Below, in pieces: positions 1-5,189 of a DNA stretch of 5,189 nt. The translations under genes were made by a program, and so were the position numbers. The stretch is from positions 1-5,189 of the forward strand of contig DAIDKG010000140.1 of the NCBI GenBank assembly GCA_027450125.1. Reading direction: 5' to 3'. A model generated the notes under the pieces. It worked only from the letters and a program-made list of their open reading frames with translations, was not told the DNA's origin and made no database searches. Within the stretch, counting starts at the first letter, position 1, and every line of letters starts with the position of its first letter. Origin of the DNA: Bordetella sp. (GTDB lineage Bacteria > Pseudomonadota > Gammaproteobacteria > Burkholderiales > Burkholderiaceae_B).

Positions 1-53
1 CGCCATGGCCACACCCCTGCGGCAGACTAGGCATCTGCGCATGAAGCGCGCAT
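1..53. other. Unassigned flank at window edge
   Basis: Too short to assign. On the plus strand one frame reads nine residues (RHGHTPAAD) to a TAG at 28-30 and another reads to a TAA at 53-55. Either could be the tail of a gene convergent with the HU gene, sharing the terminator at 54-82. On the minus strand an ATG at 6-4 is preceded by AGGGG at a spacing of 7, so a gene could equally begin here and run out of the window. The sequence does not decide between these. Confidence 0.25.
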
Positions 54-82
54 AAGAAACCCGCCACGAGGGCGGGTTTCTT
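54..82 (-). terminator. Rho-independent terminator of the HU gene, probably bidirectional
   Basis: The arms 54-65 (AAGAAACCCGCC) and 71-82 (GGCGGGTTTCTT) are perfectly complementary over 12 bp around the 5-base loop ACGAG. The outer A/T pairs make the hairpin usable on both strands, though the U-tract is short. It lies 24 bases past the HU stop codon on the minus strand, so it most simply ends that transcript. It would also end any plus-strand gene whose 3' end lies at the left edge. Confidence 0.85.
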
Positions 83-106
83 CGTACTGCGGGAACGGGG
101 CGCGGA

Positions 107-523
107 TTACTGCGCGGCGTCCTTCATCTTCTTCAGCGGGCGGATCTTGACCTTGACCGAAGCGGGCTTGGCCGGGAACCAGCGCTCCTCGCCGGTGAAG
201 GGATCCTTGCCAAAGCGCTTGGGCTTGGCGGGGACCTTTTGCACGACAGCCTTGAACAGGCCGGGCAGCGTGAACGAGCCGGCGCCCTTTTTGTCGACCG
301 AGCCCAGCACGGCGGTTTCCAGGCCGGCCAGAACGGCCTTGACCGCCTTGGCTTCGACGCCGGTGTTCTCGACCAGGTGCGCGACCAGTTGCGACTTGTT
401 CAGTGCAGTCTTGATGGGGCCGGCGGCCTTCTTGGCGGCGGGAGCGGCTTTCTTGGCTACGGGTTTCGCAGCTTTTTTGACAGTCTTGCTGACTTTTTTG
501 GCGGAGGCTTTTTTGGTTGCCAT
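107..523 (-). CDS. HU-family DNA-binding protein with histone H1-like Lys/Ala-rich N-terminal tail
   Basis: The protein has 138 aa. Residues 1-39 form a basic, low-complexity tail rich in Lys, Ala and Pro, with the block KKAA recurring at 16-19, 24-27 and 31-34. Residues 40-134 form a divergent HU/IHF fold: helices from ALNKSQLVAHLVENTG onward, then the beta-arm region with GKDPFTGEE (105-113), which corresponds to the GRNPxTG arm of HU whose proline intercalates DNA. HU proteins dimerise and bend or compact DNA in the nucleoid; the tail should add non-specific, eukaryotic H1-like binding (inference). Canonical HU is about 90 aa, so the extra length is the tail. The ATG at 523 is chosen because the tail begins there and a GGA lies 7 bases upstream. 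In-frame ATGs at 535 and 586 would add a non-basic stretch unlike the family. Similar tailed HU proteins are known in Bordetella and Burkholderia relatives, but I do not assign a symbol. Confidence 0.92.
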   Translation of the reverse strand: MATKKASAKKVSKTVKKAAKPVAKKAAPAAKKAAGPIKTALNKSQLVAHLVENTGVEAKAVKAVLAGLETAVLGSVDKKGAGSFTLPGLFKAVVQKVPAKPKRFGKDPFTGEERWFPAKPASVKVKIRPLKKMKDAAQ

Positions 524-557
524 GATCCAATCCATGAAAAGGGTGAGGATGAGACTG

Positions 558-626
558 CACAGCGCTTGCAAGGAACCACTTGTCAATGGGCCTTTGCCAG
601 CACAGGCTGCCTAGCGCCCGATCATA
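558..626 (-). promoter_or_regulatory. Candidate promoter region of the HU gene
   Basis: The 150 bases between the HU start and the binding-protein stop codon hold two incomplete minus-strand promoter candidates. One is a good -10 (TATGAT, complement of 621-626) without a clear -35. The other is a perfect -35 (TTGACA, complement of 581-586) whose -10 at 17-bp spacing (GCTGTG) is poor. HU probably has its own promoter here, because no strong terminator separates it from the upstream gene yet the gap is long. Which element is used cannot be told by eye. Confidence 0.35.
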
Positions 627-673
627 GCGGAACTGACGGTGAAAACGTGCATTTGCGCGCTGCCGGAGCGCAT

Positions 674-1966
674 TTATTGTTGTTTTCCGCGCAGTGCGTG
701 TACGGCCTTGTTGGGAGGCTGCAGCCGCGAACCGTCCAGGTAGCCGGTGGGCTGCGCGATCATGCGGCCGTCCTGTTCGGCCGTGACGGCCAGGCAGACG
801 CCCAGTGTGGATTGGTGGTCGATGGGGCGAAAACTCACGGGGCCGTACGGCGTGTCGAGCTTGAGGCCGGCGAAGGCGGCGGCCACGGCGTGCGGATCGG
901 CGTCGGCCGCCTTGCGCAGGCCCGCGGCGATGGCGCGCAATGCCATGTAGCCCAGCGCGGAGGCCGAGCCGGGTGCGGTGCCGTAGCGGGCCTGGTAGTC
1001 CTGGTCGAAGCGCTGCATGTTGGCCTGGTCGCCTGTTGGCACACAGGGGTAGCCGCTGACCAGCCAGCCTGCCTGCGCATCGGCGCCCAGGGCTTGCAGG
1101 GTTTCGGGTTCGCCCGCCATCGGTGCGACCACGGGCATGTTCTGCAGCAGGCCTTGCGCCGCGCCTTCACGCACGAGGCGCGCCAGGCGCTGGCCGTCAA
1201 GCAGGATGAAAAGGGCGTCGGGCTTGTCCTGCAGCAACCGGCGTACGATCTTGCCCGCATCGAACTTGCCCGGTTCGATCGCCTGATCGGAGACGATGGT
1301 CGTGTGGGACTGGAAGTGAGTGATCATGTCGGTGAACGTCGCGACGGTCGAGCGGCCGTAGGAGTCGTCGGAATAGACCACGGCCCAGTGCCTTTTGCGC
1401 AGGCCGAATGCCCTGGGCACCAGCGCGGCCATCTGCATCCATCCCGACGGGGCCAGTTGGTAGGTGTAGGCATTGCCTTGCTGCCAAGTGAGCCGGCTGG
1501 ACATGGGAAACGTGGATAGATAGAAATCCTGGTTGATGCCGGCATAGTCGGACAGGGCCAGGCCGACGTCCGAATTGAGTCCGCCGAAGAACAGCGCGAC
1601 ATGATGCCGGCTGGCCAGCTTTTGCGCGGCGGCCAAGGCGCCGTCGGCAGTGCCGCCGTCATCGATCGACACGACCTTCAGCTTGCGGCCGAGCACGCCG
1701 CCTTGCCGGTTGATCTCGTCCAGCGCCATTTGCCAGCCCTTGCGGTAGGGTTCAAGCAGATCGGGGCGCCGCTCGTAGCTGTTGATATCGCCGATGACGA
1801 TGGGCGGCGCGGTGCTTTTCGCGGTTTTGGCCGCATTCGGCGCATGCCCGGCCTGGCGCGGTCCGGCGAGCTTCTCGGCCGCTCCGGACGATAGCGCGCA
1901 GAGCGTGGCCAGCAGGCAGGCGGTAATGCGTGGAAACAGGTTTGGAAATCCGGGCTTGCGTGGCAT
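674..1966 (-). CDS. Periplasmic substrate-binding protein of ABC type (type I fold, Leu/Ile/Val-binding-like)
   Basis: The protein has 430 aa. Residues 1-30 look like a Sec signal peptide: basic MPRK, a hydrophobic stretch ITACLLATLCAL, then SSGAA, with probable cleavage near 29-30. A low-complexity Ala/Lys/Pro linker follows (31-55). From about 56 it matches the periplasmic binding protein type I fold of branched-chain amino acid and amide transporters: IVIGDIN, then GWQMALDEINRQGGVLGRKLKVVSIDDGG (a family signature, 77-105), a second-lobe entry WAVVYSDDSYGR (194-205) and a C-terminal YGPVSFRP segment (374-381). The ligand cannot be deduced. Cys308 and Cys391 could form a disulfide. There is no convincing lipobox. 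The ATG at 1966 is preferred over one at 2017, which would place the upstream terminator inside the gene and spoil the signal peptide; the Shine-Dalgarno is weak. No permease or ATPase gene is adjacent, so it is an orphan component or acts with a distant transporter. Confidence 0.87.
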   Translation of the reverse strand: MPRKPGFPNLFPRITACLLATLCALSSGAAEKLAGPRQAGHAPNAAKTAKSTAPPIVIGDINSYERRPDLLEPYRKGWQMALDEINRQGGVLGRKLKVVSIDDGGTADGALAAAQKLASRHHVALFFGGLNSDVGLALSDYAGINQDFYLSTFPMSSRLTWQQGNAYTYQLAPSGWMQMAALVPRAFGLRKRHWAVVYSDDSYGRSTVATFTDMITHFQSHTTIVSDQAIEPGKFDAGKIVRRLLQDKPDALFILLDGQRLARLVREGAAQGLLQNMPVVAPMAGEPETLQALGADAQAGWLVSGYPCVPTGDQANMQRFDQDYQARYGTAPGSASALGYMALRAIAAGLRKAADADPHAVAAAFAGLKLDTPYGPVSFRPIDHQSTLGVCLAVTAEQDGRMIAQPTGYLDGSRLQPPNKAVHALRGKQQ

Positions 1967-1987
1967 GGGGATCGGATCGCGGACGTG

Positions 1988-2012
1988 AAAAGGCCCTGCA
2001 TGAGCAGGGCCT
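1988..2012 (-). terminator. Rho-independent terminator after rpmG
   Basis: Read on the minus strand, AGGCCCTGC (2012-2004) pairs perfectly with GCAGGGCCT (1999-1991) around a TCAT loop, and the right arm runs into TTTT (1991-1988). It lies 33 bases beyond the rpmG stop and ends 21 bases before the binding-protein start, so it closes the rpmB-rpmG unit. Confidence 0.9.
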
Positions 2013-2045
2013 GACAATACTACGCGATACCGGATCCGGGCTGAA

Positions 2046-2216
2046 TCACTTCAGCTTGGTTTCCTTGTATTCGACGTGCTTGCGCGCGACGGGATCGTAC
2101 TTCTTGAACAGCATTTTGTCGGGCGTGTTGCGCTTGTTTTTGGTGGTGGTGTAGAAGTGACCCGTGCCCGCGGTGGACTCGAGCTTGATTTTTTCACGGT
2201 TGCCTTTGGCGGCCAT
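2046..2216 (-). CDS. rpmG: 50S ribosomal protein L33
   Basis: This 56-aa protein of the large ribosomal subunit starts [20 protein letters not shown] and continues [22 protein letters not shown], the familiar L33 sequence. E. coli L33 is 55 aa, so the gene is full length. It lacks the two CxxC zinc pairs and is therefore the zinc-independent (C-) form. A strong Shine-Dalgarno AGGAG (complement of 2223-2227) sits 6 bases before the ATG. The gene follows rpmB after 55 bases, the usual rpmB-rpmG order, and is closed by the terminator at 1988-2012. L33 binds near the E site of the 50S subunit and is dispensable in E. coli. Confidence 0.97.
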   Translation of the reverse strand: MAAKGNREKIKLESTAGTGHFYTTTKNKRNTPDKMLFKKYDPVARKHVEYKETKLK

Positions 2217-2271
2217 GTCGTGCTCCTGGAATGGATGGGGTTAGGCTGGCGGGATCGAAAGCGCGCAGGCT

Positions 2272-2508
2272 TCAGACCGCTTCGCCGCGGGCGCGCAGGT
2301 CGGCCAGGACGGCGTCGATGCCGTTCTTGTCGATCGTGCGGATGGCCTTGGTCGTCACGCGCAGGCGGACCCAGCGGTTTTCGCTTTCGACCCAGAACCG
2401 GCGCGATTGCAGGTTGGGGAGAAAGCGACGCTTGGTTTTGTTGTTAGCGTGCGAAACATTGTTGCCCACCATCGGGCCCTTGCCGGTAACTTGGCAAACG
2501 CGTGCCAT
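2272..2508 (-). CDS. rpmB: 50S ribosomal protein L28
   Basis: This 78-aa protein matches L28 of gamma- and beta-proteobacteria in length and throughout its sequence: [20 protein letters not shown], then [14 protein letters not shown], then [28 protein letters not shown]28 is a basic structural protein of the 50S subunit. The start is fixed by the conserved N-terminus and by GAGAGGTG (complement of 2513-2520) just upstream. It is the first gene of the rpmB-rpmG unit. A strong promoter candidate lies about 250 bases upstream, which leaves an unusually long leader. Confidence 0.98.
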   Translation of the reverse strand: MARVCQVTGKGPMVGNNVSHANNKTKRRFLPNLQSRRFWVESENRWVRLRVTTKAIRTIDKNGIDAVLADLRARGEAV

Positions 2509-2756
2509 GATGCACCTCTCGGTTGTTGTCGTTCCGAGGGTCGGGGCTGGGCAGGATCAAAGCGGGAAGCTCGCAGGCCGATCAGGTGCGGCGCGCTCGA
2601 ATGCGCCGGTGATTCGGGCCGTCCGGGCGCGGGCCCGAAGATGGCAATGCGTGCTTATGCCCCGCCGATGCCCAGGCCCTTCGTTCGGAAAGCCAGGTAA
2701 TTCGGATTACGCGCCCGCAAAGCATAGCGATGCACGCAACAGGAAACTGCAGTAAG
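2509..2756 (-). other. Predicted long 5' leader of rpmB-rpmG mRNA
   Basis: If the promoter at 2763-2792 is used, transcription starts near 2756 and the mRNA has about 248 untranslated bases before rpmB. The stretch is GC-rich, with short self-complementary blocks such as GGGCCCGCGCCC (complement of 2625-2636). It has no convincing gene: a 47-codon open frame (2725 to 2582, minus strand) lacks a ribosome-binding site. A leader of this length could carry autoregulatory structure, as in other ribosomal protein operons, but I recognise no known motif and an additional closer promoter cannot be excluded. Confidence 0.4.
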
Positions 2757-2762
2757 ACAGTG

Positions 2763-2792
2763 ATTCTAGTATGAATCGCAAAGCTCAGTCAA
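2763..2792 (-). promoter_or_regulatory. Sigma70-type promoter of rpmB-rpmG
   Basis: On the minus strand, -35 TTGACT (complement of 2787-2792) and -10 TAGAAT (complement of 2763-2768) each match consensus at 5 of 6 positions, with an 18-bp spacer. It points at rpmB with nothing else between. The -10 overlaps a short inverted repeat, GATTC-tagtat-GAATC (2762-2777), which may be incidental. Confidence 0.7.
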
Positions 2793-2800
2793 ATGCTGGC

Positions 2801-2817
2801 CAAACCCCCCGGGTTTG
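2801..2817. repeat. Inverted repeat upstream of the rpmB -35
   Basis: CAAACCC (2801-2807) and GGGTTTG (2811-2817) form a perfect 7-bp inverted repeat around CCC. It ends 8 bases upstream of the rpmB -35 element and lacks a U-tract, so it is not a terminator. It may be an operator or a chance GC-rich palindrome. Confidence 0.35.
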
Positions 2818-2895
2818 CGTCTGTCTGCAGGAAACCGGGCCCCGAAGGACTCTGCCCGGCCGACAGGGTGCTCGCCTGCGTCGCCGCGGAAACGA

Positions 2896-2911
2896 TAAAA
2901 TCCACTAGAAT
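2896..2911 (+). promoter_or_regulatory. Candidate -10 elements for nadA
   Basis: Two -10-like hexamers, TAAAAT (2896-2901) and TAGAAT (2906-2911), stand out in a GC-rich stretch on the plus strand. Each matches TATAAT at 5 of 6 positions. No -35 is recognisable at 16-18 bp upstream (the sequence there is CG-rich), so the promoter would be weak or activator-dependent. A start 7 bases downstream of the second hexamer would fall inside the left arm of the hairpin at 2916-2939. Confidence 0.35.
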
Positions 2912-2915
2912 CGAC

Positions 2916-2947
2916 AAAACCCCGCGTTGACGGGGTTTTTGTTTTTT
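2916..2947 (+). terminator. Terminator-type hairpin with T-tract upstream of nadA
   Basis: The arms AAAACCCCG (2916-2924) and CGGGGTTTT (2931-2939) pair perfectly over 9 bp around CGTTGA, followed by T, G and six T's (2940-2947). By form it is a strong intrinsic terminator on the plus strand, and it also works moderately on the minus strand. It ends 57 bases before the nadA start, and no plus-strand gene precedes it in the window except a doubtful 45-codon frame. It may therefore attenuate nadA, end a small RNA, insulate the divergent units, or be the 5' stem-loop of nadA mRNA. Confidence 0.75.
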
Positions 2948-2993
2948 CGCAACGGCGCGATACCGGTTTTCGTGGCACTGCGACCGGCAGGAC

Positions 2994-3000
2994 GAGAGGA
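2994..3000 (+). promoter_or_regulatory. Ribosome-binding site that fixes the nadA start
   Basis: GAGAGGA lies 4 bases before the ATG at 3005. The open frame continues upstream to an ATG at 2927, but that codon is inside the loop of the hairpin at 2916-2939 and has no Shine-Dalgarno, so 3005 is the better start. Confidence 0.8.
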
Positions 3001-3004
3001 ATTC

Positions 3005-4135
3005 ATGGGTCAGGCGATCAAAAAGGTCGAATACGACCGGCCTCAAGGGGCCGCTTGCGGCGTAGGCCAGGCATGGGCGCGTGTGCCCGACGCGCCTGGC
3101 GCCGCGCAACGTCACGCATTGAAAGAGCGCATCCGCGCGCTGCTCGAGCGCGAGGAGGCGGTGCTCGTCGCTCATTACTATGTGGATCCCGAGTTGCAGG
3201 AGCTCGCCGACCAGACCGGCGGTTGCGTGGCGGATTCGCTGGAGATGGCGCGCTTCGGCCGCGATCATCCGGCGCGCACGCTCGTGGTGGCAGGAGTGCG
3301 CTTCATGGGGGAGACCGCCAAGATACTGAGCCCGGACAAGCGCGTCCTCATGCCCGATCTGGATGCGACCTGTTCCCTCGACCTGGGGTGTCCGGCCGAC
3401 GAATTCTCGGCGTTCTGCGACGAGCACCCGGACCGCACCGTCGTGGTCTACGCGAACACGAGCGCAGCCGTGAAAGCGCGGGCCGACTGGATGGTCACCT
3501 CATCGATCGGCCTGGAGATCGTTGCCGACCTGCATGCGAAGGGGGAGAAGATTCTCTGGGCGCCGGACCGGCACTTGGGCCGCTACATCCAGAAGCAGAC
3601 CGGCGCGGACATGCTGCTCTGGCAGGGTTCGTGCCTGGTGCATGACGAGTTCAAGGGCGTGGAGCTCGATCTGCTGCGCGCCGAGTATCCCGATGCCAGG
3701 ATTCTCGCGCACCCCGAAGCGCCGGAAAGCGTGGTCGCGCTGGCCGATGTGGTCGGCTCGACGACGCAGTTGATCGATGCGGCCGTCAAGCTCGATGCGT
3801 CACGCTTCATTGTCGCTACCGATCTGGGTATCTTGCACAAGATGCGCCTGGCCGCGCCGGGCAAGATCTTCATCGAAGCGCCCACGGCCGGCAACAGCGC
3901 CACCTGCAAGAGCTGCGCGCATTGTCCGTGGATGGCCATGAACGGCCTGGCAAACCTCGCCGATGTGCTCGAACGCGGCCATAACGAGATCCGTGTGGAC
4001 GCGCTGATCGGCGAGCGTGCCCGTCTGCCTATCGACCGCATGCTTGCGTTCGCGGCCGAGCGCAAGCGCCGCGTGCGGGCTAGCGGCGATCTGGCGCGCG
4101 ACGGCGCGCTGTTCGCGCAAGTGGGGCCAGCATGA
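3005..4135 (+). CDS. nadA: Quinolinate synthase A
   Basis: This cytoplasmic [4Fe-4S] enzyme of 376 aa condenses iminoaspartate with dihydroxyacetone phosphate to quinolinate, the second step of de novo NAD synthesis. It matches the E. coli enzyme closely from about residue 38 on, in blocks such as [20 protein letters not shown] (54-73), [49 protein letters not shown] and [13 protein letters not shown]. The three cluster ligands known from E. coli (Cys113, 200, 297) correspond to Cys123, Cys210 and Cys307, the last in CKSCAHC (301-307), so the protein should be active. The N-terminus is about 10 residues longer than in E. coli and not conserved. The stop codon overlaps the nadC start in ATGA, implying translational coupling. 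The leader carries a terminator-type hairpin that might control it. Confidence 0.98.
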   Translation: MGQAIKKVEYDRPQGAACGVGQAWARVPDAPGAAQRHALKERIRALLEREEAVLVAHYYVDPELQELADQTGGCVADSLEMARFGRDHPARTLVVAGVRFMGETAKILSPDKRVLMPDLDATCSLDLGCPADEFSAFCDEHPDRTVVVYANTSAAVKARADWMVTSSIGLEIVADLHAKGEKILWAPDRHLGRYIQKQTGADMLLWQGSCLVHDEFKGVELDLLRAEYPDARILAHPEAPESVVALADVVGSTTQLIDAAVKLDASRFIVATDLGILHKMRLAAPGKIFIEAPTAGNSATCKSCAHCPWMAMNGLANLADVLERGHNEIRVDALIGERARLPIDRMLAFAAERKRRVRASGDLARDGALFAQVGPA

Positions 4136-5034
4136 CAGACGCGCTCCGATTGCTCCCGGCCGATGCGGTCGCTCCTGTGTTCGGCGAGGTGCGCGCGCAG
4201 TACGGCGCGGCCTTCGAGGCGGCGATCGCGCGCAACGTGGCCGATGCGCTTGCAGAGGACGTCGGCCCCGGTGATCAGACGGGCCGTCTCGTGCCCGCCG
4301 ACTCGATGCGCGAAGCACGCATCATCGTGCGCGAGGATGCCGTGCTGTGCGGTGTGCTCTGGTTCGATGCGGTGGTTCGCAGCGTGGACCCGCGCATCGA
4401 GGTGCGATGGAGCTATCGCGAGGGCGACCGGATGACGGCCGGCACGGCGGTGTGCGCGCTGCGCGGTCCGGCGCGCTCGCTGTTGACCGCCGAGCGCAAT
4501 GCATTGAATTTCCTGCAGTTGCTCTCGGGCGTGGCGAGCGTTACGCGCCGCTATGTCGAGATGATTGCCCACACGACCACCCGCATCCTGGATACCCGCA
4601 AGACGCTCCGGGGCCTGCGCCTTGCGCAGAAGTACGCGGTGCGTGTGGGTGGCGGCGCGAACCAGCGTCTGGCCCTTTATGACGGCATCCTGATCAAGGA
4701 GAACCACATCGCCGCAGCCGGCGGTGTGGGGCCGGCGATGGACGCGGCGCTCGCTCTCGATGCGGGTGTGCCGATCCAGATCGAAGTCGAGACGCTGGAG
4801 CAGCTCGACATGGCGCTTGCGCACGGCGCGAAGTCGGTGCTGCTGGACAACTTTTCGTTCGACATGATGCGCGACGCCGTCAGGCGCACGGCAGGCCGCG
4901 CGGTGCTGGAAGTCTCGGGTGGGGTGAATTCCGAGACCGTGCGCGCGATCGCGGAAACGGGCGTGGACCGGGTATCCATCGGCGCGCTGACCAAGGATGT
5001 GCGCGCGACGGATTTTTCCATGCGTATCGTCTAG
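4132..5034 (+). CDS. nadC: Nicotinate-nucleotide pyrophosphorylase (carboxylating), quinolinate phosphoribosyltransferase
   Basis: This 300-aa enzyme is of normal family length (E. coli 297). It converts quinolinate and PRPP to nicotinate mononucleotide, CO2 and pyrophosphate, joining the de novo pathway to the common end of NAD synthesis. The family blocks are all present: EDVGPGDQT (42-50), [16 protein letters not shown] (121-136), [17 protein letters not shown] (154-170) with the substrate-binding Arg/Lys cluster, [20 protein letters not shown] (172-191), EVE (218-220), LLDN (237-240), SGGVN (262-266) and SIGALTK (282-288). The start overlaps the nadA stop by 4 bases. Only a weak GTGGGG precedes it, so translation probably depends on nadA. 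No U-tailed terminator follows, and the convergent nadB stop is only 16 bases away. Confidence 0.98.
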   Translation: MTDALRLLPADAVAPVFGEVRAQYGAAFEAAIARNVADALAEDVGPGDQTGRLVPADSMREARIIVREDAVLCGVLWFDAVVRSVDPRIEVRWSYREGDRMTAGTAVCALRGPARSLLTAERNALNFLQLLSGVASVTRRYVEMIAHTTTRILDTRKTLRGLRLAQKYAVRVGGGANQRLALYDGILIKENHIAAAGGVGPAMDAALALDAGVPIQIEVETLEQLDMALAHGAKSVLLDNFSFDMMRDAVRRTAGRAVLEVSGGVNSETVRAIAETGVDRVSIGALTKDVRATDFSMRIV

Positions 5035-5074
5035 GGGCTGTTGACAGGCCCTAAGGGCCCGTTGACAGGCCCTG
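5033..5074. repeat. Imperfect 21-bp tandem duplication between nadC and nadB
   Basis: Units 5033-5053 and 5054-5074 abut exactly and agree at 18 of 21 positions, sharing the identical 13-mer GTTGACAGGCCCT (5040-5052 and 5061-5073). The left unit starts within the nadC stop codon. The right unit lies in the last codons of nadB. In the nadB frame the units read QGLSTGP and stop-GLSTAP, so the nadB stop is the CAG-to-TAG equivalent of the first codon of the duplicated unit. Confidence 0.85.
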
Positions 5075-5189
5075 GCGACGCCCGCGGTTGGCCGCGAGCA
5101 CGGTCGGCATGGCCTGGGGCAGGGCGTCAGGCCAGTCGCGGCTGTAGTGCAGGCCCCGGCTTTCGCGGCGCGAGCGCGCGCTGTCCACG
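5051..5189 (-). CDS. nadB: L-aspartate oxidase, C-terminal fragment (gene continues past window edge)
   Basis: Only the last 45 residues are in view, beginning VDSARSRRESRGLHYSRDWP and ending RRQGLSTGP before TAG. The block ESRGLHYSRDWPDALP is the highly conserved end of the C-terminal helical domain of NadB, a cytoplasmic FAD enzyme that oxidises L-aspartate to iminoaspartate, the substrate of NadA. It is convergent with nadA-nadC and so is transcribed separately from them, though it serves the same pathway. Its last seven codons form one unit of a 21-bp tandem duplication and its stop codon lies in the other. Succinate dehydrogenase or fumarate reductase flavoproteins are a conceivable alternative, but the context favours NadB. 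Confidence 0.92.
   Translation of the reverse strand, partial: VDSARSRRESRGLHYSRDWPDALPQAMPTVLAANRGRRQGLSTGP

Noticed and set aside
640..673. Weak hairpin after the binding-protein stop (TGCGC / GCGCA on the minus strand)
   Set aside because: The stem is only 5 bp with a 9-base loop and no adjoining U-tract, so it is not a convincing terminator.
239..1519. 426-codon plus-strand open frame opposite the HU and binding-protein genes
   Set aside because: It is antisense to two well-supported genes, and its Gly/His/Gln-rich product is the usual shadow of their codon bias.
1967..2017. 17-codon upstream extension of the binding protein
   Set aside because: It would be encoded by the rpmG terminator and would bury the signal peptide.
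2582..2725. 47-codon minus-strand frame inside the rpmB leader
   Set aside because: It has no Shine-Dalgarno, an Arg/Pro-rich composition typical of chance frames in GC-rich DNA, and no recognisable family.
2927..3004. 26-codon upstream extension of nadA
   Set aside because: The ATG lies in the loop of the terminator-type hairpin, has no ribosome-binding site, and the residues are not NadA-like. The start at 3005 has GAGAGGA.
2509..3004. Search for a tRNA, 6S RNA, RNase P RNA or NAD-type riboswitch in the large intergenic region
   Set aside because: I saw no cloverleaf, T-loop GTTCGA motif or conserved core of these RNAs; only the local hairpins described.
3583..4824. 413-codon minus-strand open frame across nadA and nadC
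   Set aside because: It is antisense to two unmistakable enzymes and spans both; its Arg/Ala/His-rich product has no family features.

Overview
The window is GC-rich bacterial chromosome of ordinary housekeeping character. It most resembles a beta-proteobacterium of the Burkholderiales, probably Alcaligenaceae (the Bordetella/Achromobacter/Castellaniella/Pusillimonas neighbourhood). The hints are an HU protein with a histone-H1-like Lys/Ala tail, an rpmB-rpmG pair followed by a periplasmic binding protein, and strongly G/C-biased third codon positions. This placement is an inference. Intact nadA and nadB argue against the classical Bordetella species, which are reported to keep only nadC.

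Layout. Positions 1-53 hold only an unassigned flank, followed by a perfect-stem bidirectional terminator (54-82). Four complete genes then lie on the minus strand: the HU-like DNA-binding protein (107-523), a type I periplasmic solute-binding protein (674-1966), rpmG/L33 (2046-2216) and rpmB/L28 (2272-2508). In transcription order they run rpmB, rpmG, terminator, binding protein, HU. A divergent intergenic region of about 500 bases (2509-3004) follows. It carries a near-consensus sigma70 promoter firing toward rpmB with a predicted leader of about 250 nt, and on the plus strand a terminator-type hairpin just upstream of nadA. The plus-strand operon nadA (3005-4135) and nadC (4132-5034) overlaps by ATGA. 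The 3' end of nadB (5051-5189, cut by the window edge) converges on nadC, and an imperfect 21-bp tandem duplication lies in the junction.

How it works together. NadB (L-aspartate oxidase), NadA (quinolinate synthase) and NadC (quinolinate phosphoribosyltransferase) are the three steps of de novo NAD synthesis from aspartate to nicotinate mononucleotide. L28 and L33 are 50S ribosomal proteins. The HU-like protein is a nucleoid protein. The binding protein has no transporter partners in view.

I see no mobile element, CRISPR array, tRNA/rRNA or obviously new defence or metabolic system. The least explained items are the hairpin and leader region before nadA, the long rpmB leader, and the 21-bp duplication that supplies the nadB stop codon.
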